From positions 3,286,001 to 3,350,000 of the forward strand of contig NZ_JACHZG010000001.1 of NCBI RefSeq assembly GCF_014193425.1: a stretch of DNA of 64,000 bases. The letters are read 5' to 3'. The position numbers and the translations under genes were made by a program. Below are positions 63,487 through 64,000 of the stretch, piece by piece. Position 1 is the stretch's first letter. Each line of letters starts with the position of its first letter. The notes beneath the pieces are model-generated. The model was not told the origin of the DNA, made no database searches, and worked only from the letters and a program-made list of their open reading frames with translations. This DNA comes from Microlunatus antarcticus. Its GTDB lineage: Bacteria > Actinomycetota > Actinomycetes > Propionibacteriales > Propionibacteriaceae.

Positions 63487-64000
63487 ATGCCCGGAAGCAC
63501 CCAGACCCGACGCGCCGTCGCCGCGCTGGTCGGCCTCACCACCTTCACCGTGCTCACCGGCTGCGGGTCGGCCGGCTCGCAGAGCGACACCGAGGCCCCC
63601 GCCGCGACCACGGCCATCACCACGGCCTGGCCCGCCGACGTCACCTCGCTCGACCCGGCCAACCTCTCGACCGGCCAGGACCGCGCGCTGACCCGGAACA
63701 TCTACCAGCCGCTGCTGTCGCCGAAGTTCGCGGAGCAGGCCGACGGATCCCTCAAGTTCCAGGGGGCCGAGGTGGTCCCGCTGCTCGCCGAGTCCTGGAC
63801 GACCAAGGACTCCTCGATCACGTTCAAGCTGCGCCAGGGGGTCAAGTTCCACGGCACCGACGACGAGGTCACCGCCTCGGACGTCAAGTTCAGCCTGTCG
63901 CGCATCTGGAAGACCCCGGGCGTCGGTGACTTCAAGGCCAACGGCCTGCAGTCCCCCGACCAGATCAAGGTCGTCGACCCGTCCACGGTGACCATCGACT
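63487..64000 (+). CDS. extracellular solute-binding lipoprotein, family 5 (cut by window end)
   Basis: The first 171 residues of a DppA/OppA-like binding lipoprotein: lipobox LTGC near residue 26, then the type II binding fold with ADVTSLDPANLSTGQDRALTRNIYQPLL and LAESWTTKDSSITFKLRQGVKFHGTDDEVTASDVKFSLSRIW, the family 5 signature. Family members are about 500-550 residues, so most of the protein is outside the window. ATG with CAGGAA upstream, 80 bp after the ATPase gene. It would be the extracytoplasmic receptor for the transporter encoded before it. Confidence 0.93.
   Translation, partial: MPGSTQTRRAVAALVGLTTFTVLTGCGSAGSQSDTEAPAATTAITTAWPADVTSLDPANLSTGQDRALTRNIYQPLLSPKFAEQADGSLKFQGAEVVPLLAESWTTKDSSITFKLRQGVKFHGTDDEVTASDVKFSLSRIWKTPGVGDFKANGLQSPDQIKVVDPSTVTID

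Overview
The window is GC-rich (visibly around 70% or more), nearly fully coding, with GTG starts, many 1-4 bp gene overlaps and several starts that look leaderless. It carries RbpA, WhiA, a mycothiol-type maleylpyruvate isomerase and the gene order uvrA / MBL / uvrC / rapZ / yvcK / whiA / gap / pgk / tpiA / secG / rbpA / pgl / tal / tkt. All of this says Actinomycetota. The lipoprotein-rich sugar and peptide transporters and the acVLRF1-type factor fit a soil or plant-associated member, perhaps Propionibacteriales; the genus is inference only.

Region 1 (1-26,900) is conserved chromosome backbone. It holds the pentose phosphate genes tkt (cut by the window edge), tal and pgl, with zwf and opcA absent from their usual place between tal and pgl. 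Next comes rbpA with two coupled downstream genes, secG, the lower glycolysis genes tpiA-pgk-gap, then whiA, yvcK, rapZ and uvrC. After these come an S55 (SpoIVB-like) peptidase, a Rieske lipoprotein, a ProC-like reductase and uvrA with a basic Ala/Lys tail. The stretch ends with a maleylpyruvate isomerase-like protein, an MBL hydrolase, a divergent MocR/PNPOx pair and a three-gene membrane operon.

Region 2 (27,000-49,330) is an exopolysaccharide or wall-glycan locus of the Wzx/Wzy kind. It contains an Alg14-Alg13 fused glycosyltransferase, a Wzz/BY-kinase with its LMW tyrosine phosphatase, three more glycosyltransferases, a nucleotide-sugar epimerase, two hexapeptide acyltransferases, an O-antigen-ligase/polymerase, a MurJ/Wzx-like flippase, a polyprenyl glycosylphosphotransferase, an SGNH lipoprotein and a CDP-glycerol glycerophosphotransferase. 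In the middle lies a 1,522-residue secreted protein made of five beta-sandwich + FN3 pairs and a C-terminal beta-helix. The two long non-coding gaps of the locus (33.9-34.5 kb and 45.05-45.6 kb) carry a shared 58-bp repeat family in opposite orientation, so the central segment is bracketed by inverted repeats.

Region 3 (49,500-56,510) is a sugar-uptake operon: an autoregulated-looking ROK repressor with a palindromic operator, an RbsA-type ATPase, an RbsC-type permease, a lipoprotein sugar-binding protein and a TIM-barrel sugar isomerase/epimerase, followed by an acVLRF1-family release factor.

Region 4 (56,540-64,000) is a second uptake and catabolic system. It has an ornithine-cyclodeaminase family protein, a FadR-type GntR regulator, an NMT1/THI5-like protein with no signal peptide, and a Dpp/Opp-type transporter (two permeases, two ATPases and a binding lipoprotein cut by the window end). 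Four GTATAC palindromes mark the promoters of this region and suggest one small GntR regulon; a fifth similar site lies in the exopolysaccharide promoter region. I saw no tRNA, rRNA, CRISPR array, phage or transposase gene.
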